This document shows positions 11,791-23,763 of a stretch of 64,000 nt of DNA, piece by piece; the first letter of the stretch is position 1; every line of letters starts with the position of its first letter. Both the position numbers and the translations under genes were made by a program. Under the pieces are notes generated by a model, which was not told the DNA's origin, did not search any database, and saw only the letters and a list, made by a program, of their open reading frames with translations. Source of the stretch: Ypsolopha sequella (Eukaryota; Arthropoda; Insecta; Lepidoptera; Ypsolophidae). Location: NCBI GenBank assembly GCA_934047225.1, contig OW203991.1, forward strand, positions 8,866,001 through 8,930,000, given 5' to 3'.

Positions 11791-12849
11791 GACTCCGCGG
11801 CCATACAAAACGATTTAGCTTCTCATTTGTACGCTAATGCATTAAATCAAATAAAACTTTGAGTAACTTCATCTTTTTCACAACCTACAAGTCCGATTTA
11901 ACTTTAAATTTCAGATAATCAACACGCTTAGGAAATACAAGCACTTGGAAATCTTTTTTTTAAGCTCCAAAATGTTAAATTTTCATGTTCGATTTTCTTA
12001 AGCATTTCTCAAGTAAAAACAATTTATATTGAATTTCGGACCCGTGGTAGTTCATAAATATTTGGAAAATGCAGTTATTTCGTATGTAGAAAGTATAGGA
12101 TTTCAGTAAATAGCTATGGGCTGGTATTCGAAATCGGGGGCGCAAATTACATAAATCTAGAATTTCATTCTGTCGCATCAGGGGTGGCGGAGGCGTGCGG
12201 GGGGAGAAGACGGGACGAGCGATGGGTCACTCGTTTCACTCACCTTACTTGTTAAAACGGTGCATTATCAAAGAGTTTTGTACCAGTGTATGGTAATGGA
12301 GAAGTTATTGAGTATGGTGGACAGATTTTTCGTGCAAAAATGGGTGAGTACTATTTGTATTTTTTACCTTATAAATACAATGTATTTCGTTTATAAATTA
12401 GGTCATGCATCTTGGATTTGGCCATTAATTTGATTGGTCTGCAACTCCTTATAACTATTATCCTGCCATTGCCATCTAACACGCAATGAGAGGCCACGCC
12501 AAGTGTTCACTGTGGCGACGCGGCGCTACGGCTTTTATCAAAGAAAACGCCGCCGCGCCGCTGCCGCTTCAGTCACGTGTCGAGTAGTGGGTGGCGCTCC
12601 CGCACTTTAGTACATTCGTTTTGGATATAAACAACTATAACTTCATATATTTGTTCTCTCCACACATCGCAAAAAGCTCCTCATGATGACAGACAGCAAG
12701 AAAATAACAGACAGATAGGCAACAAAGTGATCCTATAAGGGTTCCGTCTTTTTAATTCTGAGGCACGGAACCCTAAAAAGTATTTCATTTTAGCCTCTAT
12801 TACAAAAACTGTTCATAACGACGATTAGTACCTATGTCTGTTTAAGGTT
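11791..12849. other. Noncoding; GC-rich patches and a family A 3' end
   Basis: There are GC-rich patches at 12178-12240 and 12490-12605. A family A repeat end (cagacag...gcacggaaccctaaaaag) lies at about 12685-12779. No supported gene was seen. Confidence 0.45.
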
Positions 12850-14130
12850 TGCAAAATAATTTGATCCTATACAGGAGTAAAAATAATTATGCAGTCCCTT
12901 TTTATTCTGAGAGAACTAATAGATCACATAAAAAAGTGAACTGCGGAAATAAAGGTTGTATTCAGATAACTACTACTGGGGCTAAATTTAATAACTATCT
13001 ATTAAGGATGATCGGCAAAGTTCAAAAGCAGACTTTCGTTTATCTGCAAAGTTATTTGATATTTATATATTATATCGTTTATCTGATAAGTTTATCTGTT
13101 TTTTTATTAACTTTTAAAAAAAAAGTTATTAAAATTATAATCAGAAGTATAGGATTTGTTTGATAAAAAACGCTCGTTGCTACCAGAAATTGTAGCATAT
13201 AAAAAGTGGTAATACTGACTAGTGACGGGCATCGGCGTCACTGGTGCGAGGATTCCATAACCACGCTCAGACACCACTAATTGTATGCTAAAGGGTGATA
13301 CTTGCAGCTGGAACAGGGGCCCATAAGCTGTCCCAGATTTATAGTATACAAGTATCTTATATTCTACAATATTTAATATAAAACGTCCTACCAGACAGTT
13401 GTATGATGACGTCATCCACTGATCTTCGCACGAAGACCCTCCACGTGGACTCCAAGGCGTGTCGGTGCCGTGACACGTAGATCACCTTCCACGATGAATC
13501 TAAACACAACCCTCCTAACCCGGGATGCATCCGAACCCAGAAGAAATGGTAATTGACAAGTCCACTTGTCGCACACCGCGTGTTCAGGTTATGTCACACA
13601 CACACAGGAAATACACTGATAGTGGCCTTCACGCCAAAATATCGTCAGCCTTTGACCCCCTGCTGTTCTTTACGATGTCCGCACCGATTTCCCTTGGGTT
13701 AAATTGTTAATCTCACATTTTATAAATCGTCCGCGATCTGTACCAAAAAATGTCCACGTCCCTCGTTTTTTTGACAGCTCCAAGTCCATAGACAAAATAT
13801 ATAGACCATTGATGGATGCGTTCCGAAATATACATTTTATTCTGAACAGGATTATTAAATATAATAATAAACGAAAAATTTAAATATTAAATTTACATAA
13901 GGACACATTATAATTTGACCCTATACAGGAGTTAAAATATTTATGCTGCTGCTCCTGAGAGATTTTTTCTGTTTAATCAAAAGATCATATACAAAACAGT
14001 AAACTAAGAAAACATAAGTAAAATTCAGATAAATAATACTGATACTTAATTTTATTACTATGAATTTCAGATGATTATATCGACGAGGTAAAAAAAGGAA
14101 AGGTACGTTTATCAGCGAAACGAAAAAAAA
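12850..14130. repeat. Pair of diverged direct repeats, ~1.06 kb apart
   Basis: The segment at about 12855-13080 (gatcctatacaggagtaaaa...attcagataa) recurs in diverged form at about 13911-14110 (gaccctatacaggagttaaaa...attcagataa). Between them, about 13206-13280, lies a partial copy of the RTE-tailed short element (gtgacgggc.tcggcgtcactggtgcgag). The identity of the outer repeat is not known. Confidence 0.5.
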
Positions 14131-14419
14131 TATGTAAAAAAGGGTTATAAACTTAACATGTTAGTATAAATATGTATTGTATATTGTAATAAGATAGGGT
14201 TTTTAAAAAAAACCTCCAAAGTTGTGAGCCTTTCGTCCTACCGATTAAGCTTTTGATGCGAAAACCTAAACATTTTTAATGCTCATCACATTAAATTTCA
14301 GGCGTATATCAAAAGAAAACAGAACACTCAGTAGTCAACCAAAGCACTGTAAGGCCGATGTTGAAACCTTAAGGTCAAAATTATACAGGTAAATATTTAT
14401 TAGGAGAATACACGGATAA

Positions 14420-14830
14420 AATCGCGCCACCCATGACTTTGAAAAGTATACCGGTCTAAAGGTAGATCAAAGTGGTCATTTGTCGATCCTGTGGATGGTT
14501 TTCTGGCAGCTAGTCCGGATGGACTCATAAGAAATGAAGGACTTGTAGAAATAAAATACCCATTTGTAGCCTCGGAAATGAGTCCTGCAGATGCAATTCA
14601 AAAGGGATTAATCACATTTTGTAAGGTGACGACTCAAGGCATATAACTGAAAACAGAGCATAACTATTATTATCAGGTCCAAGGTCATCTTCATGTGTCA
14701 CAATGGGCTTATTGCTATTTTATTGTTTGGAGTTCACATGGGTTGCTTTACCAAAAAATCAAAAGAAATGATACATTTTATCAAGAAAAAATGCAAACAC
14801 CTCTAAGAAACTTTAACATGCACTGGAGTA
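14420..14830 (+). pseudogene. YqaJ-type (lambda-exonuclease-like) nuclease pseudogene
   Basis: A frame from about 14470 reads DGFLAASPDGL, then GLVEIKYPF, then YYYQVQGHLHV and CYFIVW. This is the D...ExK...Q signature order of the YqaJ / viral-recombinase nuclease fold (PD-(D/E)XK superfamily), a 5'-3' exonuclease type often carried by mobile elements in animal genomes. The N-terminal part is in another frame (TGLKVDQSGHL, about 14450-14480), so one frameshift is present. There is also an in-frame stop at 14644-14646. The 3' side ends near 14832. It has no start codon and is clearly decayed. The assignment rests on motif recognition only. Confidence 0.7.
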
Positions 14831-15857
14831 TCTAGAAATATGCCTGCAAGAGAATGTGTTATTATTAGGTAATTTAAAATAGAAATTATTAAAAAATCAT
14901 CATAACATCACATTTTTCATTTATAATGTTATCCTCGTAAATTATTATCGGCACTTGTTAGAATTTACCAAAAATGGTTACTAAAAATACTGTATATCCC
15001 ATAATTACGTTTCCTTAACTAAATATCCGGCCGGTTCCGCATAAAAAAATGTCAAGGGATTACATAAAATAGTAAAAAAAAAAAATCCAACATTCCGATG
15101 TTATTATGTGCATCAACATCTGGATAATGAATATTTTTTATTCTATTTGTCTTTGAGCGAATCTAGCTTTTTTAGAGTATTTTTGAAAATTATTCTAACG
15201 AAACCTATGTAGATTACAACGTAATTAATAAACTGAAAAATTACAACATCAATCAGCTCATTGTTACCTATTACACTTATTGATAAAAATAATATTTTAT
15301 TAACTTTATGATGTCTTGATGATTGTTAAATTAAAAAAAAAACAGCCAAGTGCGAGTCAGGGTTTCGTATTATGGATGATAAATTTAATTTTCTCATTTT
15401 TTTCGGAAATTTCTCAACCGCTTTATTTTTCATGTAATCTTTACGTAAACACATATTACCATGATTTTTTCCATAAATGTTTTTCAATTTATTTCACTTT
15501 TCTTTCAGTCAAAACATATTTTGGGAAGCACATAATTAAGTTTACGGCCTGTATAGTTATTTAGAGAAGAAGAGCACAAAATAAAGCATAAAAATTGTTC
15601 GTGAGACGAGTATTACCACCAGTTTCCGTTTCCAAAACCAATTGAATTTCAAAGTAAATATCCATTTAGTTACTCATATAACACAGTAATCGTCCAAAAT
15701 ATTTTACATACTATTATATTGTGTTCGTTAGACAAACAGGAACAGGAGATCATTCATTTTTTATTTTGCATGTTGTTTCTTTTGAATTAAATAACCAAAG
15801 GCACTAAAAACGAAAGTACGAAAGGATGTCCTGATCTGAGTAAGCTGTGAGTACAAA
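14831..15857. other. Noncoding AT-rich spacer
   Basis: It contains a family A-like 5' head at about 15345 (agccaagtgcgagtcagggtt) and otherwise AT-rich DNA. The 82-aa open frame at 15316-15564 lies over this repeat and has no recognisable domain. Confidence 0.45.
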
Positions 15858-15965
15858 ATGAACAAGTACGGAGCAGGGAGTGGGGCGCGGGGGAAGGGCG
15901 CGCTCGTGCCGGCCGCGAATGATCGGAACAGCTACAACAATTGTGAGAATCCAAATCTCGCGCGC
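15858..15965 (+). other. Candidate first coding exon (weak)
   Basis: A GC-rich island holds an ATG at 15858 and 36 open codons rich in G and A residues (starting MNKYGAGSGARGKG). It ends exactly at a consensus splice donor, cgc|gtaagt, at 15966. The contrast with the AT-rich surroundings is what makes it notable. No domain is recognisable and no downstream exon was found. It could equally be a chance frame in a GC-rich repeat. Confidence 0.2.
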
Positions 15966-15985
15966 GTAAGTTTTACCGTCTAGCC

Positions 15986-16305
15986 TTAAACGTAACCGAG
16001 TAATTTATTGCTTTTACGCCCGTGTATCATACTACATTTTTCAATGCATAGTGTGAGGAAATGAAAACAAATATAATCTTGTGAACTTTAAATTATAATT
16101 GGCTCAAAAGGACTGTATCCATAGCCGTTAAACGGTGTAAAAAAAAGTATAACGTCTATGGTACGCAGGAAAGGCTGCAGGTTAGCCAGCCATTGTAAAT
16201 AAATAAAAAAAAAAAAAATAATAAAGCCCTAGGGCAAAATAATCGACTTTCTGTTCGGTTTTGATGCATAAAAAGTGGGCCTTTACGAGCACATGCATTG
16301 AAAAA
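15986..16305 (-). repeat. Composite foldback element, copy 1 (inverted)
   Basis: The core (tttttcaatgcat ... atgcattgaaaaa ends, about 265 bp) is joined to part of a second foldback (tagtatgatacacgggcg). It is the inverted counterpart of 16798-17190, with a 492-bp spacer between the two copies. Confidence 0.75.
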
Positions 16306-16797
16306 ATATTTATTTCCTTGATATTTGTTTCTAGTTGATCTTTTCTAGTTTCTAATGCACTCTTACAATATAAAATATATATTGATCAGTAAATTCCAAG
16401 TTAATCCAGGATACTCAAAGTGTGTGGGTACTACGAACAAGTTTGTATGTTTGAGCTTCCTAATATTAAAGTTTCGAGTTTGTATGAAATAACTTCAGTA
16501 AGCGGTGTTGTTTTCAATTTTGATACTAAGCTAGATCGTCTTTATAACTCAGTATTTAAGAGCCTATAATACCTTACATTGCTTCGTGACCATACTGTTA
16601 TATCAATAATACTGCACCAATCACTTTGAAACGTTAAAGTATGGTAATTAGAAGAATAGAAGTAATGGTATGGTAAAGTTGACAACTAATGCTACATCCA
16701 GAATTTGGCGTAAACTATAGATACAATGATCATTAAATTTTCTTGGTAAAAAAAATGCAACGTTACCATACAATTAACTGATAGTATTCATTTAATA

Positions 16798-17190
16798 CTT
16801 TTCAATGCATGTGCTCGTAAAGGCCCACTTTTTATGCATCAAAACCGAACAAAAAGTCGATTATTTTGCCCTAGGGCTTTATTATTATTTTTTTTTTATT
16901 TATTTACAATGGTTGGCTAACCTGCAGCCTTTCCTGTGTACCATAGATGTTATACTTTTTTTTCCACTGTTTAACGGCTCTGGATACAGTCCTTTTGAGC
17001 CAATTATAATTTAAAGTTCACAAGATTATATTTGTTTTCATTTCCTCACACTATGCATTGAAAAACGTAGTATGATACACGGGCGTAAAAGCAATAAATT
17101 ACTCGGTTACGTTTAAAACACTCGCTACGCTCGGTTTTAAATCGTCCTCGTAATTTATTCCTTTGCGCCCTTGTAGCATAAACTACTATT
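16798..17190 (+). repeat. Composite foldback element, copy 2
   Basis: Its core ends are ttttcaatgcat and atgcattgaaaaa. It is followed by a second foldback, tagtatgatacacgggcg ... cgcccttgtagcataaacta, with a loop around aaaacactcgctacgctcg. It is near-identical to 20690-21084 and to the reverse of 15986-16305. It has no coding capacity. Confidence 0.8.
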
Positions 17191-18396
17191 AAATGAGATC
17201 ATAAAACTTTGCATAATAACTGATATTATCACAAAGCAAGCCCAGAATGTTTTTCATTTTAAAAATAACCGCTATATTCACCACAAAAATGTTTTTTGAA
17301 TAAAACACGTCCGTTTTTAAAACGCGCGATGCTTCGGTTGTCGTCACAGTCACGGTTCAGAGCGCGCTATTTTAAACGTTGTTAAAATGTCATAGAGTTC
17401 AGTTACACTTGATGCAAAATGTCTTGCTCAACGTCAGGTCCTAAATACTCTTTAGCAGTGAATTAAAAAAACATAAAAGACTGATTAGAGCTGAAAAATG
17501 ACCCCACGATAAAGTGTGTTAAAAACCATTTGGTATGGCGACGGCTCCAATAGCATTCACTGTTTCTTTTAGTCGGCCAATCACGGCAGGCCTAGTATCG
17601 CATGACAACAGTACTAACCAATCATGAGCCTTAGCACTTTTCAGTCCCATTTTCGAATAACACTTTGTTAGAAATGCGTCTTCCTTGCTTTTTTCATTCG
17701 CAAATCTTAAGTAACTAAAAATAAATTCAAAAGCCTTTGGAATAGAAGACTTTGTATGACTCGACTATGGACGTGGAATAAATTAAAGAAGCGTGTAAGG
17801 ATCGTATTAGACGGAGACTGTGGCCTCTAGTTACCCCTCTGGGAGATAAGTGAGGGTATAATATACAATTTTAGGTGGTTTTAAATAAAAACTCGGTTAC
17901 TTATACCACAGTTAAAATGTTGTTGGTGTATCAGTGAATTCGCTTGTCTTATTTCGGTTCCATAAGTATGTGAGATGATGTAGCGTGTATTTTTGTAATT
18001 GTATAAAAATAGTTGTTACGCTAAAAGGGCACCTTTTAGTGGGACCTTGACATTCGGAAAGTAAAAATTGCTATTATACATGAAAATTTAATTTTTTAAT
18101 TAAATGGTTCTAAAATCACTCTTGTGGAAAATCCAATTATTTTGAAGCTACCATAAAATGATTTAAAAAACGTTTAATCATATAGTAAACTATTGTTATA
18201 CATTGCTCTTATCTAAAATATGTGTTCTGGTTGTTATATTTTGTAACAAATCTGGAGAATCGATCCTTAAACCCTCAAACCCTCTGTTTAGTTCCAAATC
18301 TCACTGAAACATCGAAGAAGTTTTAAACAGCGTGAAAAAACAAATTTCTCATGTCATGTGTACAAAAGTAAAAGCATGAATAATATTTTTGAAACC
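17191..18396. other. Noncoding AT-rich spacer
   Basis: Nothing recognisable was seen beyond simple AT-rich DNA. Confidence 0.5.
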
Positions 18397-18745
18397 CTTA
18401 CGCCAGGGCCACAGCTTCAGGCTTCTGGCGGCGCTTCTTGCTGCGGTTTTTGCGACAGGCTTTGCCCTGCCACGACACCCGTCGGCGCCGTCCACCCGCA
18501 TTGGATGTATAGCACGCTCGCTCGCTCAAAGCGCTCGACATTAGGTTCGTCCTGTGCGCTCGATCACTGTTCCAACCGCCCGCCTCCCCGCACACCGCCG
18601 TCCCGAGAACGCAAGTCACTCGAAGCCGGACAAGACGCGCGAGCGGCGACCCATGGCCGGCTCTATACAGCTTCATACATTTGTTCTCTCCGCCGCGCCG
18701 GCGCCGTCGCAAGCAGAACCGCTTGGCGCGCCTCTCGAAGCCTGA
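18397..18745. other. GC-rich, CpG-rich island of unknown role
   Basis: This 350-bp block is far richer in G, C and CpG than its surroundings. Open frames cross it on both strands (18358-18897 +, 18398-18712 -), as expected from low stop frequency in GC-rich DNA. The - frame ends in a basic stretch (CRKNRSKKRRQKPEA) that could be genuine coding sequence, but I recognise no domain and see no clear splice sites. It may be a host exon remnant, a promoter island or a repeat fragment. Confidence 0.3.
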
Positions 18746-18897
18746 AGAAGAATGGTTTTTTGCCCAATTATCAATATTCCTCTACAATAAAATTTAACTC
18801 CAGAAACTGTTACATTTCAGGGGTAATTCTCGTAAATTTACATTTTCCACTTTTTTTTGAGTTTTTTGAGGCTGCAAATTTACTAAGCTGTGGATGA

Positions 18898-20443
18898 GAT
18901 AGATGAGAATATAATTAAATTCAAATTGTACAGAAAATTAAATTTTGTTTCCGAATAAAAGATTCTTCTTTCGGAGTTTCTTGTTAGGGTTTGTAGGTAC
19001 ACTTGGTCGGAAGATTATTTATATTATTAAATTTGTATTGTTGACAATTAGGATAAATTTAATGACACCTCAACCGTCAAAATCGGTCTACTGGTTATCG
19101 AAATAAATTGGATCATCCGATTGACTACGTTCATACATACCAATAGTGGTTAACCTCATAGCCCTCCTTTTGACTTTGCCGTGGTCGGGTAATAAGAACT
19201 GCGACCCACCACGGTACATGCTAAGGTTAAACATCAGTCGCTCGGTACAAAGTGCACAACTTATCTTTGTTTTTCTTATTAAGAATTCGAAAGTGAAAAA
19301 GATCTATGGCAATTAACGTCAATAGTCAATAGTTAACGTCAATCCTGCTCTAATCAGATGCCGCGCACGCAAAACTTCAGTAATTTTGAAATTGTGCCTA
19401 CATTATGACTTTAATCATAATTTCTTGATGTAACAAAAATGTTTTTCTCTTGTTAGTATCTGCGTGTGTTGGTTTCGTTTCAATCGGTTTTGAAACACGG
19501 CAACTGAATCGCTTTTTTCGTGAAATTCATGCTTTTTTAAAAGTAATAGAAGATTGAAGGTATGTTTATTTATAAAGTGTAATTAATACTCGTAACTGTC
19601 TTGAATCAAAAAACAATCCATATTTTTTTTCAAATTTTTGCCCTCTACATTGACGGAACTGAATCCAATCCAAAACTGATGTTTAGCATTATGGAGCCCA
19701 GTACAAAGCTAAATGAATATTTTACTGTCAGTTAACTACCATCATATATTTAAAATTAAAATTAAAAAAAAAATCTTATAAAGGACATACCTTAGAAATG
19801 TATGGATTGCAAATTTACTTTGCTCGATAGGAAAAAAATCGCAAAGTCAACTCTAAGAAAAAATCTTAAAATGGCGTTAATAATATGTATTTTTAAAGCT
19901 ATTTCTAAATTTGCGAGAATTTTCTTTATACAAAAGAGAGAAATTAGGAGAAGGATTTTTAATTAATGGATATTTAATTTAAGTAGCTGATTAGAGTAGG
20001 ATAGACAATTACAACACAAAAGCGTTAGAGAAGGACTAAAGTATCGTTCGGGGTTTTCTAGTAAAGTTTTTGATTATGTTTATTGGCATTTCTGTCTGAT
20101 TCAGTAAAAACACCTATGGTAACACTTTATAATTGTGTATATGCCTGTCTGCGACATAATTTAAAAACGGTTGAGCCTTTTGAGCTGAAATTTGGCATGT
20201 ACATGTATTTTGGTGTCAAATTAATTTGAAATATCAGAAAAAATATTTACAGATTTAAAAACGCCTTATATAGTAAATTAAAATGTCATGTCTTGTATAT
20301 TTCCTCTATGCTTGTGTATAGCTACATTTTGAAATGAGATGGAGTTTATTTTTAACTTACTTTTGTTAAGTTTTTAATATAAACCCAGAAAATGTAAAAA
20401 TATTTTAAAAGATATATAACTTTAAACTCTCGCGTTTTGTACA
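18898..20443. other. Noncoding AT-rich spacer
   Basis: No gene or clear element boundaries were seen. Confidence 0.5.
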
Positions 20444-20687
20444 CATTATAATATATATAATCGGGTCTACCGCGATCAATTTTTACCTTTTTACCGAGGC
20501 GCAGTGATGAGATGCAGGTGACGATCGAAGTATTTTCCTGGAAAATGCATCTCATCACTGCGCCTCGCCATACTTGCCAGTTTCCCGTAGACCACGAGAC
20601 ATGCAACTGTCTCGAAACGTCGGGTGTCCCCTTTTCGTAAAAAGGTAAAAATTTATCGCGGTAGACCCGATTATATATATTATAATG
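20444..20687. repeat. Foldback element with cgggtctaccgcgat arms
   Basis: Arms of about 50 bp read cattataatatatataatcgg...ctaccgcgat...tttttacc and its inverse. An inner inverted pair lies around gaggcgcagtgatgagatgc. A truncated relative occurs at 27165-27225. Confidence 0.75.
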
Positions 20688-20689
20688 TA

Positions 20690-21084
20690 TTTTTCAATGC
20701 ATGTGCTCGTAAAGGCCCACTTTTTATGCATCAAAACCGAACAAAAAGTCGATTATTTTGCCCTAGGGCTTTATTATTATTATTTTTTTTATTTATTTAT
20801 AATGGTTGGCTAACCTGCAGCCTTTCCTGTGTACCATAGATGTTATACTTTTTTTTCCACTGCTTAACAGCTCTGAATACAGTCCTTTTGAGCCAATTAT
20901 AATTTAAAGTTCACAAGATTATATTTGTTTTCATTTCCTCACACTATGCATTGAAAAATGTAGTATGATACACGGGCGTAAAAGTAATAAATTACTCGGT
21001 TACGTTTAAAACACTCGCTACGCTCGTGTTTTAAATCGTCCTCGTAATTTATTCCTTTGCGCCCTTGTAGCATAAACTACTATT
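20690..21084 (+). repeat. Composite foldback element, copy 3
   Basis: It is near-identical to 16798-17190 across core and tail. It differs by a few substitutions (such as tgcttaacag versus tgtttaacgg) and poly-T length. Confidence 0.8.
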
Positions 21085-21285
21085 AAAAGATGTAAGAAAT
21101 AGTTATTTGTGCAACAAGAGAGCAAAAAAATTTTTTGTTGCGAGTGCCGAGTTTGAATCCCGAGCAAGCGAAGGATTCTATAATAAGGATAAATAAGGAT
21201 AAATTCTAAGTAAGAATCCTGAGCGTGGTGAGGGATTCAAAGGCACAAGAAACAGAATAAATTTGCTCTCGTGTGACACATACAT

Positions 21286-21739
21286 CTTTTCACCTCACTG
21301 GCGAGAAAACACAGATGTAAAGACGCCATCTTTTCGAACGAACTTATGTTCAATGTTTTTTTTTCTTTAAGCAATAAATACACCGCGAAAAATCGGAAAA
21401 CCTTTGATAAACCGATCAAAAACGCAAAACATAAACATCACGCGGGAGTTTTACTCTATCTATTCGTTTCCGGATTCCATACACATTGGGAGGCCATACA
21501 CATAATTTCGAGAAGTTTACCTTGTCTATGGTATCCGACAAGCTGTGGGGCTGTGTATGTGTATGGAATACATATAGAGTGAACGAGATAGCCGCCATGC
21601 TGATGTTTGCTGTTTCTCTTTCTCTAAAGGATATGGAGTTTTTGTACAATTTACATTTGAAACACTTTTCGTCGCAAAATCGATTTTGCTCACTGTTTTT
21701 AAGCAATAATGCGCGCTTTTCGAGCTAATGAGGTGAAAA
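21286..21739. repeat. MITE-like element with ttttcacctca termini
   Basis: The terminal box atcttttcacctcactggcgagaaaa at the left is matched in inverse by cgcttttcgagctaatgaggtgaaaat at the right. Subterminal gcaataa boxes and an inner inverted pair around tccatacacat / tgtgtatggaa are also present. Open frames inside (21346-21728) are not supported as genes. Confidence 0.6.
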
Positions 21740-23212
21740 TAATATTTCCATGCAATTAGTATCTACTACGACTAATTCCATGAATATTTCATACTGAGGA
21801 TGAAATATATGAGCCTATATCATGAGGGGCATAATTCTTAGAGCATAGAATGCTCTAATTCACACCAGTAATATAGTTAGGTAACATTATATCTTGTAAC
21901 TCGTATCTCTACGTACAGAAAAGAAATAGTAATTTATGGCCAAAAATGGCGGTTATCTTGGTAGGCTACAAATACGTAAGAAGTGTTTTTTTCTTCTTTA
22001 ATATGAATCTAGTTTTTTGATGTAAGTAGAGACACTGCTCATATAGTTTAATATAAAAGCAGAAAATAAAACAAAATTCGCTCTTATGACAGGAGATGGT
22101 TGTGAGTGACGTTGGATGTAAAAAATAATCTCTGGAATTAATTAATTAATATAAAATTAATTATCTGAAAAAATAGTTTGATATTCAATTTGCGTTTAAA
22201 GTTGCGTTGTATGATGTTACGTTTTCGCAAACCCAAAACTTAAGCGATCACGTATCCAAACCCTTTTTTTTTGCCGTTCATCATTGTCACAATCCAAGGA
22301 CCTAAATTGCATCATTTTTTTTCGCGATTTTGGCGTTTGTGTGAGTGATACGTACACACAAATGTGTATAGAGCGGCATCTAACTCTTACCCATGAATTT
22401 TGTCCCTTTCTAGCTTTTCGATTTTATATGATATATTAAATTCATGTTTTTTTGGTTCTGACCATTTTTTTACCAAAATTATGACATAGATAGGTGACGT
22501 TGTAATTGTGTTACTTTTATAATTAGCTTGGCTGTGTTTTGTTTCTACAGTTAATGCCTAGGCAAATTTTGCAGAAAAAAAATCGTTTTCCCGGGTAAAT
22601 CTATTCCACTGCAAAAGTTTGTTTACAAACAAAACAACTTCAAGATTTTGTAATTTTATTCACAATTAGAATTATACTTGGTCATATACTCGTACATAAG
22701 GTGCTTAGTATGAATTAATGAATGAACGTTTATTTGCCAGAGTATGCGTATTACAAGTTTATAAATAGAAAAATAATAGTGTCAGCATAATCTATCGTAA
22801 AAACGATATAAACTAAGTATGTCGTTAGTGACATTATATTTACAAAATTAACACGATTAGTTACTTAATTCACAAAAATGAACTCGATTAATATCTGCAA
22901 GTTATTATAATATTTTATGTACATAAACTCATTAATTGTATAAAAAGTCTTGCCATTGAGCCAGATACATAGTCAATATTTAAATAAGTTAAATGGAAGT
23001 TCCTTTACTTCCTAAGGAATATTATTAAATACCTTTATAGCCATATATCATAGAAGTTAATTAAATAAGCAATCATACCTTTAAAGTCTGTACTTTCACA
23101 GTGTTATCTTCATACACTTTGTTGCCAACTGTAACAGAAATAGAAGAACATTCGGAGTTGTTTATTGTGGAGGTTGTTAATGAGCCACATAGTTATATCA
23201 GAGAATATAAAG
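21740..23212. other. Noncoding AT-rich spacer
   Basis: No gene was seen. The segment aatgaatgaacgtttatttgccagag at about 22719 resembles the start of a dispersed repeat, similar to aagaaacatttattgccaaa at about 62670. Confidence 0.45.
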
Positions 23213-23295
23213 TATTACTACGTATTATTAGAGTGCAATACAAACTAGAAAATATCAATCAGAAACAAACCCAAAGACAAGAATATGAAAAAATT

Positions 23296-23367
23296 CCCCG
23301 GGCCAGGATTCGAACCTGCGACCTCTTGTTATCAAGACAAGCGCGCTACCAATTGCGCCACCGAGGT
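23296..23367 (-). tRNA. tRNA-like gene, array unit 1 (predicted anticodon TGA)
   Basis: This is a 72-nt cloverleaf. The acceptor stem is ACCTCGG/CCCGGGG (one end mismatch). The D stem is GCGC/GCGC. The anticodon stem CTTGT/ACAAG is perfect with loop CTTGATA. The variable loop is 5 nt, and the T arm GCAGG-TTCGAAT-CCTGG has one mismatch. The Pol III A box (TGGCGCAATTGG) and B box (GGTTCGAATCC) are intact, and a T6 terminator follows within 3 nt. Folding gives TGA at positions 34-36, yet the short variable arm is not that of a serine tRNA. It is therefore probably a tRNA-derived element or unusual pseudo-tRNA rather than a standard decoding tRNA. Confidence 0.6.
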
Positions 23368-23691
23368 TCCTACCCGGACCGGTGAATTCTTCCATCATAC
23401 TTGTCCACTGTTATTTTTTGCTTCTGCTTGATATACTAGCTTGTACAACACATATAGAACGCTCACGAGGGCGTTATGTGATTTCACGCCTTGTTCTTAG
23501 AAACAGATGGCGCTGTCGTCGCTACAATATTGTTGCTTCAGACAGTTAAGAAATTCACAGTTCTCATTAACTAAGATTATGTTTATTTTGCGAAATCCAT
23601 CGCTATGAATACTCTAAATATTATTAGAGTGCAATACAAACTAGAAAATATCAATCAGAAACAAACCCAAAGACAAGAATATGAAAAAATT

Positions 23692-23763
23692 CCCCGGGCC
23701 AGGATTCGAACCTGCGACCTCTTGTTATCAAGACAAGCGCGCTACCAATTGCGCCACCGAGGT
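23692..23763 (-). tRNA. tRNA-like gene, array unit 2
   Basis: It appears identical in sequence and flanks to unit 1, 396 bp further on. It has intact A and B boxes and the T-run terminator. Confidence 0.6.

Noticed and set aside
18358..18897. 179-aa + strand protein
   Set aside because: It spans a GC-rich island with frames open on both strands. Composition rather than selection explains the open frame.
23101..23385. 94-aa open frame overlapping the first tRNA-like unit
   Set aside because: It reads through the antisense of a structured RNA gene and repeat flank. The protein has no domain.
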